Source of the DNA: Sanguibacter antarcticus
GTDB lineage: Bacteria; Actinomycetota; Actinomycetes; Actinomycetales; Cellulomonadaceae
NCBI RefSeq assembly: GCF_002564005.1
Contig: NZ_PDJG01000001.1
Coordinates: 1,798,001 to 1,862,000 of the forward strand
Direction of reading: 5' to 3'
Length of the DNA stretch: 64,000 bases
The notes under the pieces are model-generated. The model did no database searches and was not told where the DNA came from. It saw nothing but the letters and a program-made list of their open reading frames with translations. Within the stretch, counting starts at the first letter, position 1. Every line of letters starts with the position of its first letter. This document shows positions 8,190 through 16,454 of the stretch, piece after piece. Made by a program: the position numbers and the translations under genes.

Positions 8190-9875
8190 CCTCGATCTTT
8201 CATCGGGCTCATGAGGTGGGTCGTTTGGGCGTCAGGGCGCCTACTCGGGTGTGATTCTGCCTTGTGGGTATGACAGATGGTCCCGTGTCGTCGGGTTGGG
8301 CGCCGGTTCCAGGTCCGGGTGGTCGCGCGGGGGTCGTTGAGTCAAGGGTGTGCTGGCGCTCAGCCGGGTGCGGGTCGGGCTCGCAGGGCTTGGACTGCTT
8401 GAGCGGCCAGCGCTGCCCAGGGCGCTCGGTTGGAGAGGCGGAGCCAGGTGCGCCGGCCGGTGCGGGCGATGACGGCGGGGATGGTGAACAGGCGTAGGCG
8501 CAGGCGTTTGGGTTCCCAGCGGCGGGCCTGGTGGTCGGTGAGGGCGAGCATGCCCATCCAGGCCAGGAGGTCATTGGCGAGGGCGACGATCGCGCACCAG
8601 ATCTGATTCTGGGCGAAGGCCTTGAGGGGGAGGTTGCGCAGACCGGTGTCCTTGGCGATGCGGATGCGGTCTTCACATCTGGCGCGGCGGCGGTGGCGCA
8701 GCTCGAGGTCAGCGAGCTGACCGGCGGGCGTGTTCGTCACGAACGCGGTGATGCGCATCCCGTCAACGTCCTCGAAGCGCAGCTGGGCCCCGGGGTGGGG
8801 TCGTTCCTTGCGAACGATGACGCGCATGCCTGCCGGCCAGGCGGTCAGGTCCATCAGGTCGGTGAGCTCAGCGATCCAGGCGCCGTCACGGACCTCGTCG
8901 TGAGCGTCCAGGGCCGGGGCCCAGACGGTCTCGGGGATGCGGGCCAGCAGGTCGGGGGTGTTGCCAGGCAGCGTGAACCCGACCGAGTAGCCCAGGCGGT
9001 GGGTCGTGAGCCATTCGATGAGGGTTTTGGTTCCGCCTGCGCCGTCGGTGCGGACCAGGATCTTCTTACTGCCCCGCGTCCGCCCGCCATGACCAGGGAG
9101 CTGAGCCAGAGCATCTCGGAGAACCGCGATGTGATCGGCGGCGGTGTTCGACCCGGCATTGCCCGGCCGCAGCATGATCGCCAGCGGTTCCCCGGTCCCG
9201 GCGCCGCCGTGGTCGACGAACGCGCACAGGGGATGGAACCCGAACCCGCGCTTGAACGTCGGCGCCGCGTTCTCCTTCTCCGAATGCGCCGTGACCAGCG
9301 TCGCGTCGAGGTCGATGACCAGAGGGTCCACCGCGCTGGCGCCCGCGTCGGGGGCGCGCTCACCAGCCAGGCGCCAGGCCGCCGAACGGGCCGCAGCTCG
9401 GGCGGTGTTGATCGCCGCCAACGCTGCCGGGGCATCAGCGGCCAACGCCGCGATCGTGCGCGAAACCGTCGGATCCGAGGCGACCGCGCCATAGACACCG
9501 GGCTCGGCGCGCAGCACCGCGACGTCCGCCAACGCGTCCCCACCCAACGCCAGGGCGACCGCCAGGTCCACGATCACCTTGCCCGGGTCGTGGAACGCCG
9601 TCGGCTTACGCCACCGCGCCAAGCCCGTCGACAACGCCCGATCCAGACCCGTCGCCCGGACCGTCTCGGTCAACAGCACCCCACCAGCCTGACCAACCGC
9701 GGACGTCGCCGACGTGACGATGTTCAGACGGGGATACGCGACGGTAGTCTTCACCTTGAAGGTGCTCCTCGAACTAGTCAGAATCGGTCCTCAACAAACC
9801 GTATTCTTCCAGGTCAGGAGCACTTTCTTGCGTCATGACACCTACTGAGACCCACCCCGCCATGAAAGCCCGAGG
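8190..9875 (-). mobile_element. IS1380-family insertion sequence, copy 1 (intact)
   Basis: The element is 1686 bases long, bounded by near-perfect inverted repeats: cctcgatctttcat at 8190-8203 and the complement of cctcgggctttcat at 9862-9875. Both ends are flanked by CTAG (8186-8189 and 9876-9879), a 4-base target duplication as expected for this family. It contains one complete transposase gene and about 150 bases of untranslated sequence on its left side. The right end lies 14 bases from the start of the neighbouring oxidoreductase gene. Confidence 0.9.
8360..9754 (-). CDS. IS1380-family transposase
   Basis: The 464-residue DDE transposase starts at a GTG preceded by GAGGAG. It shows the IS1380 (DDE_Tnp_1-like) pattern: VIDLDATLVTAHSEKE around the first catalytic aspartate, FGFHPLCAFVD, then ILVRTDGAGG for the second, and a C-terminal RCEDRIRIAKDTGLRNLPLK with the conserved acidic residue. 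The frame is uninterrupted and fills most of the element, so this copy may be active. A diverged and broken copy lies at 28907-30630 and shares both terminal repeats. Confidence 0.93.
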   Translation of the reverse strand: MKTTVAYPRLNIVTSATSAVGQAGGVLLTETVRATGLDRALSTGLARWRKPTAFHDPGKVIVDLAVALALGGDALADVAVLRAEPGVYGAVASDPTVSRTIAALAADAPAALAAINTARAAARSAAWRLAGERAPDAGASAVDPLVIDLDATLVTAHSEKENAAPTFKRGFGFHPLCAFVDHGGAGTGEPLAIMLRPGNAGSNTAADHIAVLRDALAQLPGHGGRTRGSKKILVRTDGAGGTKTLIEWLTTHRLGYSVGFTLPGNTPDLLARIPETVWAPALDAHDEVRDGAWIAELTDLMDLTAWPAGMRVIVRKERPHPGAQLRFEDVDGMRITAFVTNTPAGQLADLELRHRRRARCEDRIRIAKDTGLRNLPLKAFAQNQIWCAIVALANDLLAWMGMLALTDHQARRWEPKRLRLRLFTIPAVIARTGRRTWLRLSNRAPWAALAAQAVQALRARPAPG

Positions 9876-9889
9876 CTAGTGTGGACGCC

Positions 9890-10741
9890 ATGACCATCGC
9901 CGTCACTGCCGTCTCAGGCCAGCTAGGACGTTCCATCGTGGGAGCGATCGCACGCCTGGATCCCGCTCAGACGATCGTGGGTCTCGCTCGCACGCCGGAG
10001 CGCGCCGACGGGTTGGGTATCGACGTCCGCCCAGGCGACTACTCGGACATCGACCGACTGTCGAGATCGTTGCAGGGCGTGGAGACGCTGCTGCTCGTGT
10101 CAGGCAACGAGCAGCCCGAGAAGCGTGTCCGTCAGCACCGCAACGTTCTGGATGCCGCCCGGGCAGCCGGCGTGACCAAGGTCGTGTACACCAGCGTGCA
10201 AGGAGCGGAGGAGGGCACAGCGTTCTCTCCTGTCGTGCAGAGCAACCGCCAGACCGAGGCCGACGTCCGCGACAGCGGGATGGACTGGGCGATAGGACGC
10301 AACGGCATCTACATCGAGCCGGACGTGGAGAGCATCGACGCCTATGTGGCGGCGGGCGAGGTCGCGAACTGCGCTGGCAGCGCGAGGTGCGGTTACACGA
10401 CCCGGTCGGAGCTGGCCGAGGCCTATGCCCAGATGCTGGTCCAGCCGGCGCACAACCAGCGCACGTACATGCTCCATGGCGAGCCCATCACTCAGGCGCA
10501 GCTGGTCGCCCATCTCAACAGCGCGTTCGGGACGCAGCTCGTCTACCGCTCGATGACCGTCGAGGAGTACCGCGAGGACCGCGTCGCAGCGCTCGGCGGG
10601 TTCATGGGGTCGGTGATCGCCGGGATCTACGAAGGCATCCGTACCGGAGCCCACGACCAACCGAGCGACTTCGCAGAGGCTGCCGGACGACCGCACCACG
10701 GATGGGACGACTACTTCTCTGCACGTCCTTCAGCAGTCTGA
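9890..10741 (+). CDS. NAD(P)H:quinone oxidoreductase, NmrA/QorB-like SDR
   Basis: This 283-residue atypical short-chain dehydrogenase matches the QorB (YtfG)/NmrA-like group. It has the N-terminal dinucleotide-binding sequence MTIAVTAVSGQLGRSIV, then GDYSDIDRL, LLLVSGNE and KVVYTSVQGAEEG. No catalytic tyrosine triad of classical SDRs is apparent, as is usual in this group. Enzymes of this type reduce quinones with NADPH and relieve quinone stress in the cytoplasm. The ATG at 9890 lies only 14 bases from the right end of the IS1380 element, so its native promoter and Shine-Dalgarno region have been separated or replaced. The nearest purine-rich motif, GAGG at 9872-9875, belongs to the element end. 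Expression may be lost or driven from the IS. Confidence 0.85.
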   Translation: MTIAVTAVSGQLGRSIVGAIARLDPAQTIVGLARTPERADGLGIDVRPGDYSDIDRLSRSLQGVETLLLVSGNEQPEKRVRQHRNVLDAARAAGVTKVVYTSVQGAEEGTAFSPVVQSNRQTEADVRDSGMDWAIGRNGIYIEPDVESIDAYVAAGEVANCAGSARCGYTTRSELAEAYAQMLVQPAHNQRTYMLHGEPITQAQLVAHLNSAFGTQLVYRSMTVEEYREDRVAALGGFMGSVIAGIYEGIRTGAHDQPSDFAEAAGRPHHGWDDYFSARPSAV

Positions 10742-10831
10742 GGGCACCGACCGCCGTGCGCGGGGCGGGTTCTTCTGTCGCTGGGCTGGGTCGACGACGG
10801 TGTCCAGACCCGGCTGATAGCGTCGGTTCTC

Positions 10832-11293
10832 ATGAGACGCCAGATCGCACTCGTCCCGACCGTCGTGCTGACGGCAGCGCTTCTCGCCTCGTGCGCCGAC
10901 ACCTCCGAACCTGAACAGACACCGGCCGCAGCCGAGTCGAGCAGCAGCGACAGCTCGACCGACGACACGTCGCAGGATGCAGACTCGCAGGAGTATCCCG
11001 ACGTCGTCGACGCCGTCCTCACCGCCAGCGGCGACGATTTCACGATCGCAGTGACGATCTCGTCCCCGTATGACAGCGCAGACCGCTACGCGGACGGGTG
11101 GCGGGTGCTCAACGCCGACGGCGACCTCCTCGCGGAGCACGACCTCGGGCACGACCACGCCAGCGAGCAGCCGTTCACCCGGACCAGCAGCGCGTTCGCG
11201 ATCCCCGACGACGTCGACGAGGTCACCGTCGAGGGGCGCGATCAAGACAACGGGTACGGCGGCGCGACGGTGACGGTCGAGGTTCCGCGCTAG
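10832..11293 (+). CDS. Small putative lipoprotein of unknown function
   Basis: The 153-residue product has a lipoprotein signal (AALLASC, cysteine at about residue 23) and an acidic Ser/Thr/Asp-rich linker. A C-terminal domain of about 100 residues, rich in aspartate and aromatic residues, includes FTIAVTISSPYDSADRYADGW and a terminal TVTVEVPR. The strand-rich look suggests a small beta-sandwich, which is inference. It stands alone, 90 bases after the oxidoreductase gene and before the first ychF-tail repeat. I do not recognise the family. Confidence 0.7.
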   Translation: MRRQIALVPTVVLTAALLASCADTSEPEQTPAAAESSSSDSSTDDTSQDADSQEYPDVVDAVLTASGDDFTIAVTISSPYDSADRYADGWRVLNADGDLLAEHDLGHDHASEQPFTRTSSAFAIPDDVDEVTVEGRDQDNGYGGATVTVEVPR

Positions 11294-11308
11294 CTGTTGC
11301 TCGCTGTT

Positions 11309-11342
11309 CTAGACGTTGAAGCGGAACTCGACCGCGTTCCGT
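11309..11342 (-). repeat. ychF-tail repeat copy R1
   Basis: These 34 bases read on the minus strand as the last codons of a ychF-like gene (VEFRFNV then TAG). They share 29 of 34 or more positions with copy R2 at 13546-13579 and resemble the true ychF 3' end at 31018-31050. All three copies have the same orientation. The surrounding gap 11294-11468 holds no gene. Confidence 0.7.
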
Positions 11343-11468
11343 AGCCGAGCACCAATTCGTAAGACGCGTGAGCAGGCGCCTGAGCAGCGTCCCTGTGGAT
11401 AAGGCGGCACGAGAACCTTGCCACTGCCTGCGCGCGGCGCTGCTCACCGGGGTGGTTAGGCTGGCTGG

Positions 11469-12176
11469 ATGGCGACAGTTCTTCTCGTGCGGCACGGCCG
11501 CACCACAGCAAATGCCACCGGGCTGCTGGCCGGGAGGGCCGTCGGCGTCGGTCTCGACCAGATCGGCCGCGACCAGGCTGCTCTCACCGGAGACCGGCTC
11601 GCGGCCGTTCCCCTGGTCGCGGTGGTGTCGAGCCCTCTCGAGCGTTGTCAGCAGACCGCTCAGCACATCCTCGAGCGCCAGACGGGCACACCGGTCGCTT
11701 CGGTCGATTCCGATCTCATCGAGTGCGACTACGGGCGGTGGCAGGGCCGCACGCTCTCCGAGCTCGCAACCGAGGATCTGTGGCCGCTGGTGCAGTCGCA
11801 ACCATCTGCGGTCGTCTTTCCCGACGGGGAGTCCATGGCTGCGATGCAGGCTCGGTCGGTGGCAGCGATCCGCCGTCACGATGCAGCCGTCGAAGCCGAG
11901 CACGGGCCTGAGGCCGTGTGGGTTGCGGTCAGCCATGGCGACATCATCAAGTCGATACTCGCCGACGCGCTCGGTATGCACCTCGATCTGTTCCAGCGCA
12001 TCGCCGTAAGTCCAGCATCCGTATCGATCGTGCGCTATGGCGCTGGCCGGCCGAGCGTCCATGCGACCAACACGGAGGCGGGTGACCTGTCGTGGCTGTC
12101 GAAGGGCATCCGCTCCGGCGATGCACCGGTGGGTGGTGGCGCAGGGCACAGGGCGCCGTCAACCACAGGCGCTTAG
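11469..12176 (+). CDS. Histidine phosphatase, MSMEG_4193-type phosphomutase
   Basis: The 235-residue protein starts MATVLLVRHGRTTANATGLL, the RHG phosphohistidine motif of the histidine-phosphatase superfamily, with a second conserved histidine in WVAVSHGDIIKS near residue 155. A glutamate-containing LIECDYGRWQGRTL lies between them. Its length and neighbours fit the MSMEG_4193 subfamily, whose substrate is not established. It opens a three-gene operon with DUF3090 and SCO1664-type genes, an arrangement conserved across actinobacteria. Ten bases separate it from the next start. Confidence 0.88.
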   Translation: MATVLLVRHGRTTANATGLLAGRAVGVGLDQIGRDQAALTGDRLAAVPLVAVVSSPLERCQQTAQHILERQTGTPVASVDSDLIECDYGRWQGRTLSELATEDLWPLVQSQPSAVVFPDGESMAAMQARSVAAIRRHDAAVEAEHGPEAVWVAVSHGDIIKSILADALGMHLDLFQRIAVSPASVSIVRYGAGRPSVHATNTEAGDLSWLSKGIRSGDAPVGGGAGHRAPSTTGA

Positions 12177-12185
12177 GCTACTGAC

Positions 12186-12740
12186 ATGCCTCCACACGTT
12201 CACGAGTTCGACTGGCCCGACCGGGCCGTCGTCGGCACCATCGGCTTTCCCGGGGCGCGCACGTTCTACCTGCAGGTGCGCTCGGGGACGCGGGTGGTGA
12301 GCATCGCCCTGGAGAAGCAGCAGTCGGCCCTGCTCGCAGAGAAGATCGACGAGATCCTCGACCAGCTCATCACCGTCGAGGGCAATCCTTTCAGCGTTCC
12401 TACTGGCACTCCCCCGGAGCTCGTCGACAACGATCAGCTCGATGCCGTCGAGGAGACCTTCCGCACCGGCGCCATGAGCCTCGGCTGGGACCCGACGACA
12501 GCCCAGGTCGTCCTCGAGGCCTACCCCATCACGGACGCCGATGAAGATGCCATCGTCGAGATGCCTGACGAGGACGACTCTGACGAGACCGAGATGCTTC
12601 TGGTGCGCATGCCGGTGGGCACCGCCCGTGCGTTCGCCAAGCGCACCCGGGAGATCGTGGGTGCCGGGCGCCCAGCATGCCCAGCCTGCGGCTACCCGAT
12701 GGACCCCGACGGGCACATCTGCACCCCTCCCGAGGACTGA
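12186..12740 (+). CDS. DUF3090 family protein
   Basis: The 184-residue protein opens with HEFDWPDRAVVGTIGFPGARTFYLQ and ends with two CxxC-like pairs (CPACGYPMDPDGHIC), which could bind a metal. This matches DUF3090, a conserved actinobacterial family of unknown function always found beside the phosphomutase and SCO1664-type genes. The stop overlaps the next ATG by one base (TGATG), so translation of the two is coupled. Confidence 0.88.
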   Translation: MPPHVHEFDWPDRAVVGTIGFPGARTFYLQVRSGTRVVSIALEKQQSALLAEKIDEILDQLITVEGNPFSVPTGTPPELVDNDQLDAVEETFRTGAMSLGWDPTTAQVVLEAYPITDADEDAIVEMPDEDDSDETEMLLVRMPVGTARAFAKRTREIVGAGRPACPACGYPMDPDGHICTPPED

Positions 12741-13507
12741 TGCCGGCAACCGACCTGGTGACCACCGAGCTGACGATCACCGGCCGCATCAGGACGGCGT
12801 CCAACGCCACTTTTCTCGGCACCATCGGCGACGTGACCGTCGTCTACAAGCCGATAGCCGGAGAGAGTCCGCTGTGGGACTTTCCCGACGGCAACCTGGC
12901 GCACCGTGAAGTGGCCGCCTATTTGGTCTCGCAGACACTCGGCTGGGGCGTGGTACCGCACACCTGGCTGCGCGACGGTCCCCTCGGCGAAGGAATGGTC
13001 CAGCTCTGGCAGGAACCGGACGCTGACCAGAGCGCCGTCGACCTCATCGCGACAGAGCAGGTGCCGAGCACCGGCTGGAAGCACGTCCTCGAGGGACAAG
13101 ACGAGAGCGGACGGCTGGTCACCCTCGTTCACGAAGACTCCCAGGCACTCCGGCATATGGCAGTGTTCGACGTGATCGTCAACAATGCCGACCGCAAGGG
13201 CGACCACATCCTCGCCATGCCGGACGGCCACCGGCACGGCGTGGACCACGGGCTGACCTTCCACCGTGACCACAAGCTGCGCACGGTCCTGTGGGGATGG
13301 CTCGGAGAGTCTCTGGCTGCTGACGAGCTCGACGGCATCGATCGCGTCAGCGAAGGGCTGCAGGGAGACCTGGGACGCGACCTCGCAGAGCTGCTCAGTG
13401 CCCGAGAGATCGCCGCGCTCACCGCTCGCTGCTCCGCGTTGCGCTCGGACGGGCAGCTTCCGGCTCCCTCCGGCGAGATGCCGGCGGTTCCCTGGCCGCT
13501 GTTCTGA
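12740..13507 (+). CDS. SCO1664 family (PI3/4-kinase-like) protein
   Basis: Starting at the ATG that overlaps the DUF3090 stop, the product is 255 residues. It contains YKPIAGESPLWDFPDGNLAHREVAAYLVS near the N-terminus, and FDVIVNNADRKGDHIL followed by HGVDHGLTFH further on. The latter look like the catalytic loop (DxxxxNxD) and metal-binding aspartate of the PI3/4-kinase-like fold. This is the SCO1664 family, actinobacterial and of unknown substrate. In many actinobacteria the mycothiol gene mshC lies next to this trio. Here the region ends instead in a ychF-tail repeat and insertion sequences, so an original neighbour may have been lost. Confidence 0.85.
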   Translation: MPATDLVTTELTITGRIRTASNATFLGTIGDVTVVYKPIAGESPLWDFPDGNLAHREVAAYLVSQTLGWGVVPHTWLRDGPLGEGMVQLWQEPDADQSAVDLIATEQVPSTGWKHVLEGQDESGRLVTLVHEDSQALRHMAVFDVIVNNADRKGDHILAMPDGHRHGVDHGLTFHRDHKLRTVLWGWLGESLAADELDGIDRVSEGLQGDLGRDLAELLSAREIAALTARCSALRSDGQLPAPSGEMPAVPWPLF

Positions 13508-13545
13508 GAGGTGTACCGGAATAGGAGCCGCCGGGGGCGCAAGAT

Positions 13546-13579
13546 CTAGACGTTGAAGCGGAACTCCACCACGTTCCGT
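13546..13579 (-). repeat. ychF-tail repeat copy R2, in a gene-free gap
   Basis: On the minus strand this 34-base block encodes VVEFRFNV and a TAG stop, the same residues as the true ychF end. It sits in the gap 13508-13892 between the SCO1664-type gene and the first ISL3 fragment. Further along, agcgggcagcagcg at 13632-13645 also occurs inside ychF (31098-31111) at almost the same distance from the repeat (83 versus 77 bases), so a longer decayed piece of a ychF 3' end may be present. I see nothing else in the gap. Confidence 0.65.
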
Positions 13580-13892
13580 CACAGAACAACCTCTGGATCG
13601 ACAGGTGACGTGTGGGTCGCGATCATCCTGTAGCGGGCAGCAGCGCAGAACCTCTTCGAGCTCAGACTCTCGGTTGCCAACCAGTGCATCTTGGAATCGA
13701 GACACTCGTGCAACCGAGGATCCCGTGGTCCACGAGCCATCCTGAGTAACCTAGAGCCTTGTTTCGAATGCGGTCCCGGCGCGGTGGACGACAGGTCTCC
13801 GGGGACCATCCGCACAGCTCACCCACGCCCGTCAGCTCTCCTGAGCCGAACCCGGACCATGCGTGGAAAACACTCGCACCGCGGCGTATACC

Positions 13893-14724
13893 GGCTCTTC
13901 CCAGATGAGGGTGTAGTGCCGGTCTGATTCGACGGGTGAGGCGTTGGGAAGTAGGGGTCGAGGCCTCCCTGAGGATGGGAGTTCCTACGCTCGCCATCTG
14001 GAAGACCTCGACATGCTTGACGCTGCCTTCATGCCCTCTGACCTGACGACGTTCTGCTGCCTGGACGAGCTGGGACTTGTCGCGACCGGGCAACGACTGG
14101 AGCCCGATTGAGCGGTCCTGGCCTGCCGGGTCGCGAACCTTGATCCGTGGTGCCAGGAATGTGGCTGCGTGGGAGTGGTGCGTGACACCGTGATCCGACA
14201 GCTGGCCCATGAGCCGTTCGGGTGGCGCCCCACGCCTTCTTCTGGTCCGGTTGCGCAGCTACCGATGCACCGGCTGCGGCCGACTCTGGCGTGAAGACCT
14301 CACTGCGGCGGCCGAGCACCGCGCCCGCCTCTCACGCCGGGCACTGCGGTGGGCGTTGGAGGCGCTGTTGTCGGCCACCTCACCCTCACGCGGATCGTGC
14401 AGGGACTCGGGGTCGCCTGGGACACCGCCGACGACGCCGTCCTGGCCGAAGGCAGACGTCGTCTCATCGATAACCCTGACCGTTTCGAGGGGGTCGCCGT
14501 CCTCGGGGTCGATGAGCACGTGTGGCGCCACACCCGCCGCGGGGACACGTACGTCACCGTCAACATCGACCTCACCCCGATCCGGGACGGGACGGGACCG
14601 GTCCCTCGCGGCTGCTGGACATGCTCCAGGGCCGCACCAAGGCCATGTTCAAGACCTGGCTCGCCGCTCGCCCCCCCCAGGACTGGCGCGATCGGGTAGA
14701 GGTCGTCGCGATGGACGGTTTCGC
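13893..14724 (+). pseudogene. ISL3-family copy A: 5' fragment with decayed transposase
   Basis: A terminal repeat beginning ggctcttcccagatgagg at 13893 opens the fragment. A transposase frame begins at 14012 (MLDAAFMPSDLTTFCCLDELGL). It has an in-frame TGA at 14108 where relatives have arginine and at least two frameshifts around 14215-14400 and 14610. It keeps recognisable pieces such as YRCTGCGRLW and GVDEHVWRHTRRGD. The fragment stops at MDGF, where the terminal repeat of copy B begins at 14725. The 3' half is absent from the window. Confidence 0.85.
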
Positions 14725-16161
14725 GGCTCATCGCAGACGAGGGTGTAGCGAGTCGGTGAGGCTGGTGGGCGCGTCGCTGGCTGGGTAGGGGTCGAGGCCT
14801 TCCGATGATGGGAGTTCTGACGCTGCCCATCGGGAAGACCTCGACGTGCCCGACGCTACCTTCGCTTGCCCTGACCTGACCACGTTCGCTCGCTTGGACG
14901 AGCTCGGCCTGCAAGTGGTCGGGCAGCGCCTCGAGCCCGATCGGACGGTCCTGGCCTGCCGGGTCGTGCAGGACGACGGGTGGTGTCGACGCTACGGCTG
15001 CGAGGGCAGTCCGAGAGACAGCGTGACTCGCCGGCTCGCCCACGAGCCGCTGGGCTGGCGTCCCACGACGTTGCTCGTCACGGTGCGTCGCTACCGGTGC
15101 ACCGGGTGTGGGCACGTGTGGCGTCAGGACACCACCGCCGCGGCGGCGCCTCGCTCGAAGTTGTCGCGTCGCGGGCTGGCCTGGGCGTTGGAAGGGCTCG
15201 GCGTCCAGCACCTGACGATCGCCCGCATCGCGGAGAGCCTCGCGGTGTCCTGGCACACCGCCAACGACGCAGTGTTGGCCGAAGGCCGCCGGGTCCTGAT
15301 CGATGACCCGGCCCGGTTCGACGGCGTCGCCGTGATCGGCGTGGACGAGCACGTCTGGCGGCACACCCGCCGCGGCGAGAAGTGCGTCACCGTGATCATC
15401 GACCTGACCCTGATCCGCGACGGCACCGGCCCCGCACGGCTGCTGGACATGGTCGAGGGCCGGTCCAAGGCAGCGTTCAAGTCCTGGCTCGCGGACCGCC
15501 CCGAGCCTTGGCGACAGAGCTTGGAGGTCGTCGCGATGGACGGGTTCACCGGGTTCAAGACCGCCACCACCGAAGAGCTGCCCGATGCCGTCGCGGTGAT
15601 GGACCCCGTCCACGTCGTGCGCCTGGCCGGGGACGCCCTGGACAGGTGCCGGCGCCGCGTCCAGCAGGACCTGCACGGTCACCGGGGCCGCGCGAGAGAC
15701 CCGCTCTACCGGGCCCGACGGACCCTGCACACCGGCACCGACCTGCTCACCGACAAGCAGCAATCGCGCCTCGAGGCGCTGTTCGCCCTCGACGAGCACG
15801 TCCAGGTCGAGGCCACCTGGAGCATCTACCAGCGCATGATCACTGCCTACCGAGAACCCGACCGGACCCGGGGGGGCGCGAACTGATGGAGCAGCTCATT
15901 ACCGCGGTCAGCACGGGCGTCCCGAGAGCCTTGAGCGAAGTCATCACACTCGGGCGGACCCTGAAGAAGCGCGCCGCCGACGTTCTGGCCTACTTCGATC
16001 GCCCCGGAACATCGAACGGCCCAACCGAAGCGATCAACGGGCGCCTCGAACACCTACGCGGCTCCGCCCTGGGCTTTCGCAACCTCACCAACTACATAGC
16101 CCGCAGCCTCCTCGAGACCGGCGGCTTCAGACCACGACTACACCCTGGATTGCGATGAGCC
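14725..16161 (+). mobile_element. ISL3-family element, copy B
   Basis: The element is 1437 bases long with 24-base terminal repeats starting ggctcatcgcagacgagg at 14725 and ending in the complementary form at 16161. It is inserted into the transposase of copy A. No 8-base duplication matches across the ends (ggtttcgc versus tgcaaggc), so one flank has been rearranged since insertion. Its transposase gene is frameshifted. Confidence 0.88.
14846..16158 (+). pseudogene. ISL3-family transposase of copy B, frameshifted in a G-run
   Basis: The frame opens MPDATFACPDLTTFARLDELGLQ, has the N-terminal zinc-finger cysteines (CTGCGHVW) and the catalytic GVDEHVWRHTRRGE and VVAMDGFTGFK segments, and runs to a stop at 15886. 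The missing C-terminus (LMEQLITAVSTGVPRALSEV through HPGLR) continues in another frame from about 15875 to 16158. The shift lies in a run of seven G; relatives imply five. It is either inactivation or a frameshift site. Confidence 0.88.
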
Positions 16162-16454
16162 TGCAAGGCTCATCGCAATCCAGAGTGTAGGAGCGGTCTG
16201 AAGCCGCCGGCTTCGAGCAGCGATCTGGCGATGTAGTTCGTCAGGTTCCGGAAGCCGAGGGCCGAGCCGCGCAGGTGCTCGAGACGGCCGTTGATGGCTT
16301 CGGTAGGTCCGTTGCTGGTGCCGGGGCGGTCGAAGTAGGCCAGGACGTCGATGGCTCGTTTCTTGAGTGTTCGACCGAGGGTGATGATCTCGGTCAGGGC
16401 GGCCGGAACGCCGGAGGTGACCGAGGTGATCAGGGTTTCCATCAGGGCTTTGCC

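Noticed and set aside
14300..15799. 499-codon minus-strand open frame across ISL3 copies A and B
   Set aside because: It is antisense to recognisable transposase segments and crosses the boundary between two elements.
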